Assembly (NCBI GenBank): GCA_963838845.1
Contig: CAWISR010000002.1
Span: forward strand, 1 to 64,000
Direction: 5' to 3'
Origin: CAVRXQ01 sp963838845
GTDB lineage: Bacteria; Actinomycetota; Acidimicrobiia; Acidimicrobiales; Bog-793
Length of the DNA: 64,000 bases
Positions 16,921 through 24,906 of the stretch are shown here, in pieces. Below the pieces are notes generated by a model. The model was not told where the DNA came from and ran no database searches. It worked only from the letters and a program-made list of their open reading frames with translations. Each line of letters begins with the position of its first letter. Positions within the stretch are counted from its first letter, which is position 1. The position numbers were made by a program, and so were the translations under genes.

Positions 16921-17291
16921 CGATCAGGCATCAATGCCGATCAAACGACGCCTGGGGTGGTTTCGCTACTCGCTCCCCCCAATCCAAGCGACCACATTTA
17001 CGGGTTGGGGATCCGCGCGTCCCAGCCAACTGCAGTTACCCAACTTGCAATCGAAGATGCTGCCAAGCGTGCCGTTTGATGAGCAATGAGTCATTTGACT
17101 CAATCACGCGCGGTGGGCTGACCGTCCGCCTCGGTGGCAAGAACAACGCAAAATCAGGGTTCTACGGGCAGCGTTGAGTTTTCTGTATCGAAGGGAGGTC
17201 CTGTCCGGTTGTACCGGGACCAGCTGCCGCTAAACCTCCGGTCGCAGGGACTCCACCTTTATTGGGAAACCCAATTAATCAACGTGATCGC
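16921..17291. other. non-coding stretch
   Basis: No gene with a start and recognisable product. It presumably contains the promoter of the LuxR-type gene reading left. Near 17205-17275 there are short GC-rich dyads (CCGGTTGTACCGG and TTGGGAAACCCAA) just downstream of the gene that ends at 17292, so termination hairpins are possible. Confidence 0.35.
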
Positions 17292-17819
17292 TTAGTGGAG
17301 TACCGCGGGACAGCTCCAGTTCCCGATCAGGGTTTCGGTAACTGTGTTCGCGACTCCGGTGTTGAACACCATTTTCATGTCCACTGAGCCCGTCTTGCCG
17401 TCGAACTTGATCGTGCCTGATGTTTGGGAAAACGAGATGCTCACGTTCGGGTTCTCTGGCTCGATCCGCGCACCATGTGATGAAGAGCTCGTGTGTGTCG
17501 AGACATATGTGCCTTGCTTCGGCTCAGTGTCGAGAAAGAACCACGAGGTTGTTTTCAGACCGGAAAGGACCCCGGTTATCGGGTCCAGTTTGATTGTGTC
17601 GTAGAGATGCGAAGAAGTGGGGAACTCGTAGATGTAGCAATCCCTCGATGGATTTGTGAGCTTCAGCGTCCCGTGGTACTTGCCGCTCAAGGTAAACGTG
17701 TTCACCGTGCTTCCCGCGACGTTGGTCGCTGTCGGTACTAGCGCAGCGAACGCCGCTAATAGCACCACAGTGACAAGACCTATCTGCACTGTTACTTGCC
17801 GGCTCTTGAAGTTCACCAT
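17292..17819 (-). CDS. secreted protein, paralogue of the one at 19678-20244
   Basis: A 175-residue protein with an N-terminal signal segment (VQIGLVTVVLLAAFAALVP) and a beta-rich mature part. Shared with the 19678-20244 product are, in order, SGKYHGTLKLTNPSRDC (paralogue TGKYAGTLKLENPAKDC), TSGTIKFDGKTGSVDMKMVF (paralogue TSGTITIGGKAGSFSFKM) and the closing GNWSCP (paralogue GSWSCP). The two conserved cysteines probably pair. I know of no named family. Both copies lie in this accessory stretch on the same strand, separated by a hydrolase gene, suggesting duplication with divergence. Function unknown; exported. Confidence 0.7.
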   Translation of the reverse strand: MVNFKSRQVTVQIGLVTVVLLAAFAALVPTATNVAGSTVNTFTLSGKYHGTLKLTNPSRDCYIYEFPTSSHLYDTIKLDPITGVLSGLKTTSWFFLDTEPKQGTYVSTHTSSSSHGARIEPENPNVSISFSQTSGTIKFDGKTGSVDMKMVFNTGVANTVTETLIGNWSCPAVLH

Positions 17820-17828
17820 ATCGGCCCC

Positions 17829-18023
17829 TTACCCGATGAGTTCGCAACGCTTGAGAGAACCGTACCCCTCCTTAGCGCAGACGCAGAGAACGTAGCTAAG
17901 TCCGCATCCGCGCCCGGCAGTCGCGCAGCTAACGCGATAAAGACGCGAGCCCAGCGACGCACTTAGCAGTAGGAAGCCCTGCAGCATCTCGTCGTCGGCT
18001 TCGCTTGCGTGCTCTGCCGCCAT
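17829..18023 (-). CDS. possible small protein (64 residues) upstream of a secreted-protein gene
   Basis: ATG 18023 is preceded by a good ribosome site (GAGGAGAGCAGAC) and opens MAAEHASEADDEMLQGFLLL, ending nine bases before the start of the secreted-protein gene at 17819, so the two could be co-transcribed. Six cysteines or fewer, no domain recognised. The second half (CATAGRGCGLSYVLCVC) is unusual in composition. Kept as tentative because of the ribosome site and spacing. Confidence 0.3.
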   Translation of the reverse strand: MAAEHASEADDEMLQGFLLLSASLGSRLYRVSCATAGRGCGLSYVLCVCAKEGYGSLKRCELIG

Positions 18024-18156
18024 GTCTGCTCTCCTCACAAAGCGCGTCTCTCCAGGCTGTACAAGCCTTAAGGACCTGAAGCTAGTTGTGAGCCGCTGGT
18101 CGCGCCCCGGAGCACTCGAACCTCGGACCAACTAAGTGAGCACTCATGTCGTGAGC

Positions 18157-18321
18157 TCAGTCGTTGGCGGTTGCCTTCAAGATCTCGACGCAGAGTTCCA
18201 CGCACTCGCCGCAGATGAATGCGTCATCTGGTCCTGAGACGATCTTCTTGACCTACCTTTGGGACTTGCGACAAAAGCTGCAATGGACATCGACGGCGAC
18301 AGCAGGAGCTGAGTCGGGCAC
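18157..18321 (-). pseudogene. small ClpX-type (C4) zinc-finger protein with an internal amber stop
   Basis: Reading from a GTG at 18321: VDVHCSFCRKSQR, then a TAG (18253-18255), then VKKIVSGPDDAFICGECVEL and CVEILKATAND with a stop at 18157. This is the ClpX zinc-binding domain pattern CxFC ... CxxC, nearly word for word (ClpX has CSFCGKSQxEVKKLIAGP). The codon at the amber stop is Glu in relatives, so one base change (GAG to TAG) explains it. In ClpX the domain dimerises and binds adaptors and substrates; free-standing copies occur in actinobacterial accessory DNA. Here probably inactivated. Confidence 0.6.
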
Positions 18322-18502
18322 GCATCAACTTTCGCGCTTATCAGTCCTCCGAGGTAGATGAACTGGATTGGCTGGTCCGAGATGCCGTCTGCCCGTGGGA
18401 CCGCGACAACCAAACAGGAATGCGAAACCGAACAATCGATCCGAACTTCGGTTTCGAGTCACCTTCGAGCGAGCGTTCGGCGACCGAGCACGGTAGGTTC
18501 GC

Positions 18503-19384
18503 ATGATGCCGCTGCGGACGACCCTGGTCGATACCAAAGACGGACGCAAGCTTTGTGTCGACTCTGGCGGAGATCCGAACGGCCCTCCCGTTCTCGTACA
18601 TTGGGGGACGCCGAACTCTCGACTCCATTACGCCCCCTGCCTCGTGGACGCCACGGAGCGCGGCATTCACCTGCTCAGTTACGACCGACCCGGCTACGGC
18701 GGCTCGAGTCCGCACCCCGGTCGGCGGGTGGTCGACTGCGTCGAGGACGTGCGAGCGATCGCCGACGCGTTCGGAATCGAGCGCATGGCGAGCTGGGGAA
18801 TCTCGGGCGGGGGGCCGCACGTGCTCGCCTGCGCGGCGCGCGCGCCGGACCTGTTCTGCGCCGTAGTGAGCCTTGCCTCGATCGCCCCCTTCGACGCCGA
18901 GGGTCTCGACTACTTCAGCGGCATGGGACAGCTGAACGTAGACGACATCCAGCTCTACCTCGCCGACCCCGAGGCGGCGCGAAAGAAAGCGGAAAAGGAC
19001 CGCGAGGAGGCGCTGCAGTTAAGTCCCGAGCAGATCGTCGAGGCGTGGCAGACGCTGCTCTCGGACGCTGACGTCGGCGCGTTGACGATCGAGCTCGCTA
19101 GTGACCTCGTCGCCGCGATGAGAGATGGTCTCGCGCCCGGCGCCGAAGGTTGGTGGGAGGACGGTGAGGCGCACATCGCGCCGTGGGGCTTCGATCTCGG
19201 CGAGATCACGATTCCGGTGCAGCTCTGGCACGGAGCCGAGGACCGATTCGTCCCCTCCCAGCACGGCCAGTGGCTGGCGCAGCGAATCCCCGCCGTCGAC
19301 GCCCATCTCACAGCGACCGACGGGCACCTGACTCTCCTCGACCGCGTCCCCGAGTTCCACCGCTGGCTGCTCGAGCAGTTCTAG
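18503..19384 (+). CDS. alpha/beta-hydrolase
   Basis: A 293-residue single-domain alpha/beta-hydrolase. Motifs in order: VLVHWGTPNSR near the oxyanion hole, SYDRPGYGGSSP, nucleophile Ser101 in WGISGGGPH, a catalytic Asp in WHGAEDRFVPSQHG and a catalytic His in ATDGHLTLLD. The region between about 140 and 225 is a helical lid. Length and motifs fit the large family that includes haloperoxidase-like and esterase-like enzymes; the substrate cannot be inferred. Two ATG codons in tandem (18503, 18506) are possible starts. It is flanked by oppositely oriented genes, so probably monocistronic. Confidence 0.85.
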   Translation: MMPLRTTLVDTKDGRKLCVDSGGDPNGPPVLVHWGTPNSRLHYAPCLVDATERGIHLLSYDRPGYGGSSPHPGRRVVDCVEDVRAIADAFGIERMASWGISGGGPHVLACAARAPDLFCAVVSLASIAPFDAEGLDYFSGMGQLNVDDIQLYLADPEAARKKAEKDREEALQLSPEQIVEAWQTLLSDADVGALTIELASDLVAAMRDGLAPGAEGWWEDGEAHIAPWGFDLGEITIPVQLWHGAEDRFVPSQHGQWLAQRIPAVDAHLTATDGHLTLLDRVPEFHRWLLEQF

Positions 19385-19677
19385 GACGCCGCGCTCTTCC
19401 CCTGATCTCACACGGTCAAAGGCGACGCCAGAACAGCAACTCGTGGTGCGGCCCGACCGACACCGTGTAGGACTCGGCGTTTAATCGAACCCAATTCTCT
19501 CCACGATTACGCAGTCTTTCCCGCGCGCGGTGTCTCCCCGACCGGCTCGTTGAGGCGATTCCATCTGCACTCCTGCGAGCGGCGCGTGGTGTGCACCTTC
19601 GGGCTGGTGTTATCCGTGCTCACCTCGTTCGCTTCGATGTCAGTATCAATGGACGTCGGTATCGATAGGGGGTCCGC

Positions 19678-20244
19678 TCAGAGCGTCTCCACCGTGGGAC
19701 AGCTCCAGCTTCCCGTCATCGTGCTAGCGCTCGAGTGCGCGCTCGTGGTGCCGTCCGACCAGGTCATCTTGAAGCTGAACGAACCCGCCTTCCCTCCGAT
19801 GGTGATAGTCCCGGAGGTCGCTGAGAAGAATTTCGAGTTGATGATCACCTTCGGCGGAGAGAAAGGAGAAAGTATGGCTGCCTTCGACTCAGGGATGCTG
19901 CTCTCGGTGAATGTCCCCTTACCCTTCTCCGCGGCGATGAAACTCCACTCGCCGTAGCTGATCCCCGAGAGCTTGCCGAAGTAGTACAGCTTGACAACGT
20001 CTACCTTCTTCGGCGGCAGGTTGTCGAAGACCTCCGCGCAGTCCTTCGCCGGGTTTTCGAGCTTCAACGTGCCGGCATATTTTCCTGTCACGACGATGGT
20101 GTTCGTAGCGACGCGTCGCGCCAGCACGGCTTGCGACGTCGCACCAGTGGCGTGTCCGACGACAAGGCCGAAGTGGGCCACGACGAGTGCAGCGCAGAAC
20201 ATCAGCGTCATCGGTTTGCCAGCCGGCCAGATCGGAAGCGTCAT
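19678..20244 (-). CDS. secreted protein, paralogue of the one at 17292-17819
   Basis: The ATG at 20244 gives a 188-residue protein with a hydrophobic signal (LMFCAALVVAHFGLVVG) ending near HATGA. The mature part repeats the motifs of the 17292-17819 product: TGKYAGTLKLENPAKDC, a central GKLSGISYGEWSF, TSGTITIGGKAGSFSFKM and the terminal GSWSCPT. The open frame reaches further upstream to 20382, but that part is basic and low in hydrophobicity, so I prefer 20244. Function unknown; exported, probably one disulphide. Confidence 0.7.
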   Translation of the reverse strand: MTLPIWPAGKPMTLMFCAALVVAHFGLVVGHATGATSQAVLARRVATNTIVVTGKYAGTLKLENPAKDCAEVFDNLPPKKVDVVKLYYFGKLSGISYGEWSFIAAEKGKGTFTESSIPESKAAILSPFSPPKVIINSKFFSATSGTITIGGKAGSFSFKMTWSDGTTSAHSSASTMTGSWSCPTVETL

Positions 20245-20439
20245 TTCGCGCAGGCGCTGCCTTTCGTTCTCCGTTCGTCGGTACCGACGTCTGGCTCCGC
20301 CTTCACCGGCTTGTCCAAGTGACTGGGAACCCCGGAGGGACACGTACGTCCGATCGAAGCGAATTCGGTTACGCCATGGCACTTTCTCGCTTCGAGCCTA
20401 AGTCACCTCGTCCCCAGCTCCCTCGACGAGGTCGCCGAG

Positions 20440-20958
20440 GTGGCCGGGGTGAGCAGGCGGACGGTGTTCCGGCATTTCGGGACGAGCGGCCAACTCGTTG
20501 CCACCTCCATCGACGAAGGCCGCAAGATCGTCGCGAACCGCGTCTCGCAGCTACCGCCTCCGGGCGTTGATGCCGAAACGTGGCTGATCGAGACGGCGAT
20601 TGCGATGCACGAGATGACGAGAGAACTCGTCGGGCGAGCGTTCTGGGATATCTACGTCGAGCGCCCCGGCACGCCGCCAGAAGTTGCCGCCTCTCTCGCT
20701 GGCATCTCGGACCTCCGTCGCCAACTCGCCACCCAAATCACAAAAAAAACCGCCTGGAGCGCCGTTGGCGGAGACGGCGACCCACCCAAGTGGGTGATCG
20801 ACGCGTTCGAGGACCACGTCTCCGAGTTCGCCACGTACGCGCTGGACCGTTACAGCGTCGAAGAGGTGGGACGTCGCAGCGGTCGCATCCTTTGGGCGGT
20901 GCTCGAGTCCGCACGTGCCGAAGAGCAAGACGACGGCAACGTCGCCGGCAAGCCGTGA
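20440..20958 (+). CDS. TetR-type regulator lacking the first helix
   Basis: The sequence around the GTG at 20440 (SLDEVAEVAGVSRRTVFRHF just before and after it) is the TetR helix-turn-helix, followed by a ligand-binding region of about 140 residues (AETWLIETAIAMHEMTREL, then LDRYSVEEVGRRSGRILWAV). The first helix that normally precedes SLDEVAE (about 25 residues) is not found in any frame upstream; the DNA there reads into the promoter region of the divergent secreted-protein gene. Without it DNA binding should be impaired, so the gene may be 5'-truncated. Regulatory target unknown. Confidence 0.65.
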   Translation: MAGVSRRTVFRHFGTSGQLVATSIDEGRKIVANRVSQLPPPGVDAETWLIETAIAMHEMTRELVGRAFWDIYVERPGTPPEVAASLAGISDLRRQLATQITKKTAWSAVGGDGDPPKWVIDAFEDHVSEFATYALDRYSVEEVGRRSGRILWAVLESARAEEQDDGNVAGKP

Positions 20959-21205
20959 CGACACGTCGTTTCTAATCATCGGAGTTCAAACGGACGCTCG
21001 TGGTCGGTCTTCGGACCGGCCTCCGTTCGTCTCGCTAGTCGACCGAACTGGGGTTGTCGAGGTCGGTTCGGGCTGCTTGTCTGGCGCTTTATCTGCACAA
21101 GTACGCAGCGCCACCAGATAACGACAGCACGCATCCGACTCTTGCGGAGGTTTCGATCAAGCTGTGCGTCGGGCTTTTCGCGAGTCGTTCTGTAGCGTCT
21201 CGGTC

Positions 21206-22033
21206 ATGAGATTCGGGATCGATCTCGCGCAGCAGAGAATGGAGTGGGACGAGTTGCTCGCGCGAGCTCGCCTTTGTGAGAAGTTCGGATTTGAAGGAGC
21301 GTGGGGATTCGATCATTTCCAACCCATGTATGGAAGCGGACCCGGTAACTGCTTCGAGGGAATGACGACGTTGGCGGCGCTAGCGGCGTCGACGACGAGC
21401 ATCCGAATTGGACTGCTCGTCACAGGCGTCACCTACCGGCATCCTTCAGTTCTGTGCGCGCAGGCAGTCACCGTGGACCATGTCTCCCACGGTCGTCTTG
21501 ACCTCGCGCTCGGTGCCGCGTGGTTCGAGCCAGAGCATCGGGCGCTCGGCATCGAATTTCCCGCTGTCGGCGAGCGATTTGATCTGTTGGAGGACACGCT
21601 CGAAATCGCGATCCGGCTCATGAGCGGCGAGCCGGTCTCTTTCGAGGGAAAGACGACGACGCTTGCAAGCGCCACGTTCCGCCCCCAACCTGTCCAGCGG
21701 CCTCACCCTCCGATCTGGATTGGCGGCCATGGTCCGAAGCGAGCGCTTCCGCTCGTCGCGCGCTACGCCGATATGTGGCACGACTTTTCATCGCCGGAGG
21801 AGTACGCGCGCATCTCAACGGCTGTGGACTCCCTCGCAACAGCGATCGGCCGGGATCCGGCATCGATCGGACGGGCTGCATCGCTTTCGATCTCGGAAGG
21901 TTGGGAGGAGGTGCGTCGGGCGATCGATGCCTACGCAGTGGCCGGTGCCACCTACCTCGTGTGCGGATGGCCGTCCGAAGGTCGAGAAAGGGTGGCCGAG
22001 TTCGCCGAAGAAGTAATGGGCGAGTACCGGTGA
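21206..22033 (+). CDS. LLM class (luciferase-like, probably F420-dependent) oxidoreductase
   Basis: A 275-residue TIM-barrel flavin/F420 enzyme. Family motifs: FEGAWGFDHFQPMYG near the N-terminus, SIRIGLLVTGVTYRHP, VTVDHVSHGRLDLALGAAW, the hinge region IEFPAVGERFDLLEDTLEI and HPPIWIGGHGPKRALPLVA. Such proteins use F420 or FMN to oxidise alcohols, reduce imines or act as monooxygenases; the substrate is unknown. The ATG at 21206 matches the family N-terminus (MRFGID) and is preferred over the upstream 21164 start. It is a different gene from the LLM protein in the purine cluster at 34241. Confidence 0.88.
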   Translation: MRFGIDLAQQRMEWDELLARARLCEKFGFEGAWGFDHFQPMYGSGPGNCFEGMTTLAALAASTTSIRIGLLVTGVTYRHPSVLCAQAVTVDHVSHGRLDLALGAAWFEPEHRALGIEFPAVGERFDLLEDTLEIAIRLMSGEPVSFEGKTTTLASATFRPQPVQRPHPPIWIGGHGPKRALPLVARYADMWHDFSSPEEYARISTAVDSLATAIGRDPASIGRAASLSISEGWEEVRRAIDAYAVAGATYLVCGWPSEGRERVAEFAEEVMGEYR

Positions 22034-22202
22034 ATCTTGTGCCCCCAACAACGCAGGCTCTCGCCGATGAATCGTCTGGTCGAGCCGGGAGCGACAGGAA
22101 GCTGAACAACGCCTGTCGGCTCACGCGGAACGTCCACTGGAGACCCGGCTCTTCGAGGTCCTTTCGAAGTAGTCGTCGACCGGGAACGGGCAGATCTGCC
22201 TC

Positions 22203-22955
22203 TCAGCCCGCTTGGACCTCCGGAGCTGGTTCGACGCTCGCCTCTTCTTCGCCCTTTGGGTAAAAGACGAAGTACGCAATCGCCGAGAGGACGCCCCCGA
22301 CCAAAGGGGCGACGATGAAGACCCACAGCTGGCTCAGCGCGGCACCCCCGACGAAAAGAGCTGGGCCGAGGCTTCGCGCCGGGTTCACCGAGGTGCCGTC
22401 GAGCGGGATCCCAACGATATGGACAAGTGTGAGGGTAAGCCCGATCACAAGGCCAGCCACCGTTGCGTTGGACGCACGGCGGGTTACCGCCAAGATGACG
22501 AACACGAAGATGAAGGTCAAGATGATCTCGACGACGAAGGCGCCAGTTCCGTTGAGGCCGACGATGGAGTGCGTGCCGTAGCCGTCAGTGCCGAGACCGA
22601 TCCTCTTCGTCGAGTAGCTCGGAGTCTCATGGACGATTCCGAAGAGCGCCGCGGCACCACCGATCCCGCCCGCGACCTGCGCGATCCAGTAACCGACAGC
22701 GTCGGTGAGCGAGATCCGGCGTGCGACGAGGAACCCAATCGTGACAGCCGGATTGACGTGGCAGCCCGAAATCGGACCGATCGCGTAAACGAGAACGAGA
22801 AGCACAAGTCCGAACGCGAGAGCGGTTGCCACGACTCCGGCTGACGTGCTGACCCCAGCAACCTTGAAGCCAAAGCTCAGGGTCGCTGTTCCAACGCCGA
22901 AGAAGACTAGGAGCGCGGTGCCGAGCAGCTCGGCCAGCAAGGACCTCGCATTCAT
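22203..22955 (-). CDS. aqpZ: aquaporin / MIP family channel
   Basis: A 250-residue polytopic membrane protein with six predicted spans and the two half-helix motifs, GCHVNPAV (NPA 68-70) and GTSVNPARSLGP (NPA 191-193 followed by Arg194). The second motif with Arg and the length fit water-selective AqpZ-type channels rather than glycerol facilitators. ATG 22955 is preceded by GGAGG at good distance. The C-terminal tail is acidic (GEEEASVEPAPEV). Probably monocistronic; a 21-bp tandem repeat lies about 210 bp upstream. The symbol is by family resemblance. Confidence 0.88.
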   Translation of the reverse strand: MNARSLLAELLGTALLVFFGVGTATLSFGFKVAGVSTSAGVVATALAFGLVLLVLVYAIGPISGCHVNPAVTIGFLVARRISLTDAVGYWIAQVAGGIGGAAALFGIVHETPSYSTKRIGLGTDGYGTHSIVGLNGTGAFVVEIILTFIFVFVILAVTRRASNATVAGLVIGLTLTLVHIVGIPLDGTSVNPARSLGPALFVGGAALSQLWVFIVAPLVGGVLSAIAYFVFYPKGEEEASVEPAPEVQAG

Positions 22956-23163
22956 TCGGGCCTCCAGTTTGCAGCCGACGCGAATGGTACGACAACGCTC
23001 TGAAGGGGCTCGGTTTGCGTTTGCAAGCGCCGCCGAGCGAGGGAAAATCACTCCACAAAAGGCGTCGAACTGACGCGAAGAAGACGATCTGCGCGTCCGT
23101 GCTCATCAATTCAGATGACGCGGAGCGGGTTTGTCTCGAACGGTGCCGGCATCGCTTCGCTAC

Positions 23164-23209
23164 CGCCCCACATGAAGGGCTTTTCGCCCCACATGAAGGG
23201 CTTTTCGCC
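23164..23209. repeat. tandem repeat, 21-bp unit, about 2.2 copies
   Basis: The unit CGCCCCACATGAAGGGCTTT plus one T is repeated exactly from 23164, followed by CGCC of a third copy. It lies in the 366-bp gap between the divergent aquaporin (start 22955) and GYD-protein (start 23322) genes. Each unit contains GCCC/GGGC halves that could pair, so the repeat may be an operator array or an RNA hairpin, or just slippage. Confidence 0.6.
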
Positions 23210-23321
23210 TCTTTCTTTCCTCGAGCTTTGGCAGTAATTGTGATGAAGACGCTTCTCACCTCATTTCTTCCATCCGGGCGCTGATCCGGGTGCGTCGAGT
23301 CACTCCGAAGGGAGGTGGGAC

Positions 23322-23600
23322 ATGAAATACATCACGTTGCTGAACCTGACACCGAAGGGCCGCGAGCACTTGCCCGAGGCCAAGGACATTCTCATCAAGA
23401 TGACCGGAGTCGCCGAGCAATACGGCGGCAAGGTCGAGTCGGTGTGGGCGACCGTCGGCCACTATGACTTCATTGCCGTGGCCGAGTACGCGACCCCAGA
23501 GAACGCCTTCAGGGCGCGGGTCAAGCTGGCGGAGCTCGGATACTTCCTGCTCGAGGGCCTGGAGGCCTTCGACATGGAGTTCTTCCTCACGACCGTCTGA
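23322..23600 (+). CDS. GYD domain protein
   Basis: A 92-residue protein with an excellent ribosome site (GGGAGGTGGGAC) before ATG 23322. It matches the GYD family, small ferredoxin-fold proteins: YITLLNLTPKGREHLPEAKD, YGGKVESVWATVGHYDFIAV (the Gly-x-Tyr-Asp core), then a C-terminal helix and a last strand with EAFDMEFFLTTV. The biochemical role of the family is unknown; members are thought to oligomerise and bind small molecules. A strong hairpin terminator follows directly, so it is a single-gene transcript. Confidence 0.85.
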   Translation: MKYITLLNLTPKGREHLPEAKDILIKMTGVAEQYGGKVESVWATVGHYDFIAVAEYATPENAFRARVKLAELGYFLLEGLEAFDMEFFLTTV

Positions 23601-23609
23601 CGTCTTTGT

Positions 23610-23641
23610 ACGCGCCACCCCCAAAGTCGGGGGTGGCGCGT
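23610..23641 (+). terminator. hairpin terminator after the GYD gene
   Basis: Positions 23610-23622 (ACGCGCCACCCCC) and 23629-23641 (GGGGGTGGCGCGT) pair perfectly over 13 bp around the 6-nt loop AAAGTC, 10 bp after the GYD stop codon. The T-tract is weak (GTTCG), as is common in GC-rich genomes. Confidence 0.7.
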
Positions 23642-23851
23642 TCGCTGTCGGCAAATCGAAGTTCGCGGATTGCGGAGACGTTTGTTCGGGACGTTTGTTG
23701 GTTGACTTTGTCCGGCGCCCGCCGGAGCGGCTTACGCGCAATCTGGACGACTGCCCGATTAACACAACGGGGATTATCTGTAGACCAGTGCTAAATCTCG
23801 GCCTCAAACTTGCTTATCCTTGACGCGGGCTTTCTCAATGCGGACTTCGGA

Positions 23852-24550
23852 ATGAACTATTACGACATCCTCGGTGTGTCACAAAATTCTTCAGCCGTCG
23901 AGATCGCGGACGCCTACCTGGAGAAGGCAGAACGAGTGCGTCCTGAGCGGTTCATCGGAGCCCCGAGTGAAGTGATAGCCGCGGTTAAGCAAGCCTCGGT
24001 GGCTATAGAAGCGGCCTGGCATGTGCTCGGTGATGGGACCTCGCGTGCGGAGTACAACGCTGAATTGGGCGCGGAAACACCCGAGAGAGGTCTCTCTCAT
24101 CTGAGACGTTTCGAGTGGCGCAAACATCACGCCGAACACGTGTGGGCGATCGAACAGAACTTGGGGCTGCCGTTGACGCCGGTCTTGGGCATCAGTCCTC
24201 CAAGCAAGCCTGCGTCAGGCGAGGCAACGTCCGGCAAGGGTCTCGCCGCGACGGCTGGCCCCGAATATTCGCTCGGTGATCCGCTGGCACGGTTTGCGAA
24301 CTGGCTCGCGCCCCATGGGAAGGCTGGTCGTGAGGTTTCAGTCCCAAACGTCTGCGGCGAACATGCGAGCGATGCCCTCTATGCCGTCGCCAAGGCCGAT
24401 CTAGACATCAAATTCGTGAGATTGACTGAACATCCACGTGGAAATGGCATCGTTGTCGACCAAGATCCTCCAGCGGGTACAACCGTGCGTCGCGGTAGCA
24501 CGGTCACGGTGCGCGCCGTCTACGAAACCGATCCAACAGCTCCGACCTAG
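23852..24550 (+). CDS. degenerate J-domain protein with a C-terminal PASTA domain
   Basis: From ATG 23852 the protein has 232 residues. Residues 1 to about 70 match a J-domain (MNYYDILGVSQNSSAVEIAD ... AAWHVLGDGTSRAEYNAEL), but the catalytic HPD tripeptide is replaced by RPE (30-32), so stimulation of DnaK ATPase is unlikely. After a linker, residues about 163-228 form a PASTA domain (VSVPNVCGEHASDALYAVAK ... VVDQDPPAGTTVRRGSTVTV), a fold that binds peptidoglycan or beta-lactams when outside the cell. There is no signal peptide or membrane span between the two, which is puzzling because PASTA domains are normally extracellular. The combination is one I do not recognise. Confidence 0.75.
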   Translation: MNYYDILGVSQNSSAVEIADAYLEKAERVRPERFIGAPSEVIAAVKQASVAIEAAWHVLGDGTSRAEYNAELGAETPERGLSHLRRFEWRKHHAEHVWAIEQNLGLPLTPVLGISPPSKPASGEATSGKGLAATAGPEYSLGDPLARFANWLAPHGKAGREVSVPNVCGEHASDALYAVAKADLDIKFVRLTEHPRGNGIVVDQDPPAGTTVRRGSTVTVRAVYETDPTAPT

Positions 24551-24590
24551 ATCCCGGGACCTGTTAGCGTGCCACCAAAAGAGGCCAAAT

Positions 24591-24776
24591 ATGCTGGTGT
24601 TTGCGTCGCTGGGTGGGTCATCTAGCACTCTGTTTCTTCTTGTCCTTTTTGGCGTAATAGCCATGCAGGTCGTGAGGCGTCGTCAGCGCATGGGCGGAGG
24701 TGGTCGCCCGGGTCCATTCGGCCGCGGCGGTGGTCCATTCGGCGGCGGTTCGTCTGGCGGGAACGGCGGGATCTGA
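24591..24776 (+). CDS. small membrane protein with Gly-rich tail
   Basis: A 61-residue protein from ATG 24591, preceded by AGAGG at good distance. One transmembrane segment (SSTLFLLVLFGVIAMQVV) is followed by a basic stop-transfer stretch (RRRQRMGGGG) and a glycine/proline-rich tail (GPFGRGGGPFGGG). Single-span proteins with such tails are frequent in actinobacteria and their role is mostly unknown. It follows the J/PASTA gene by 40 bp on the same strand and could be co-transcribed. Confidence 0.6.
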   Translation: MLVFASLGGSSSTLFLLVLFGVIAMQVVRRRQRMGGGGRPGPFGRGGGPFGGGSSGGNGGI

Positions 24777-24906
24777 GCGATCGAAAAGGGCACGACCACT
24801 GGCCACCAGCCAGATTGACTCCGGACTAAGCAACTAAATGCACTGCGGGCCCCCGTCCGGTCGGTCTGCAACGGGCCAGGTCGAGACCCGTCGTTGTGGG
24901 CTAGCC

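Noticed and set aside
8116..18321. Amber (TAG) codon reassigned to Glu
   Set aside because: Two genes have TAG where Glu is expected, but TAG is used as a normal terminator elsewhere (for example the genes ending at 9737 and 31283), and both affected genes are in decaying DNA.
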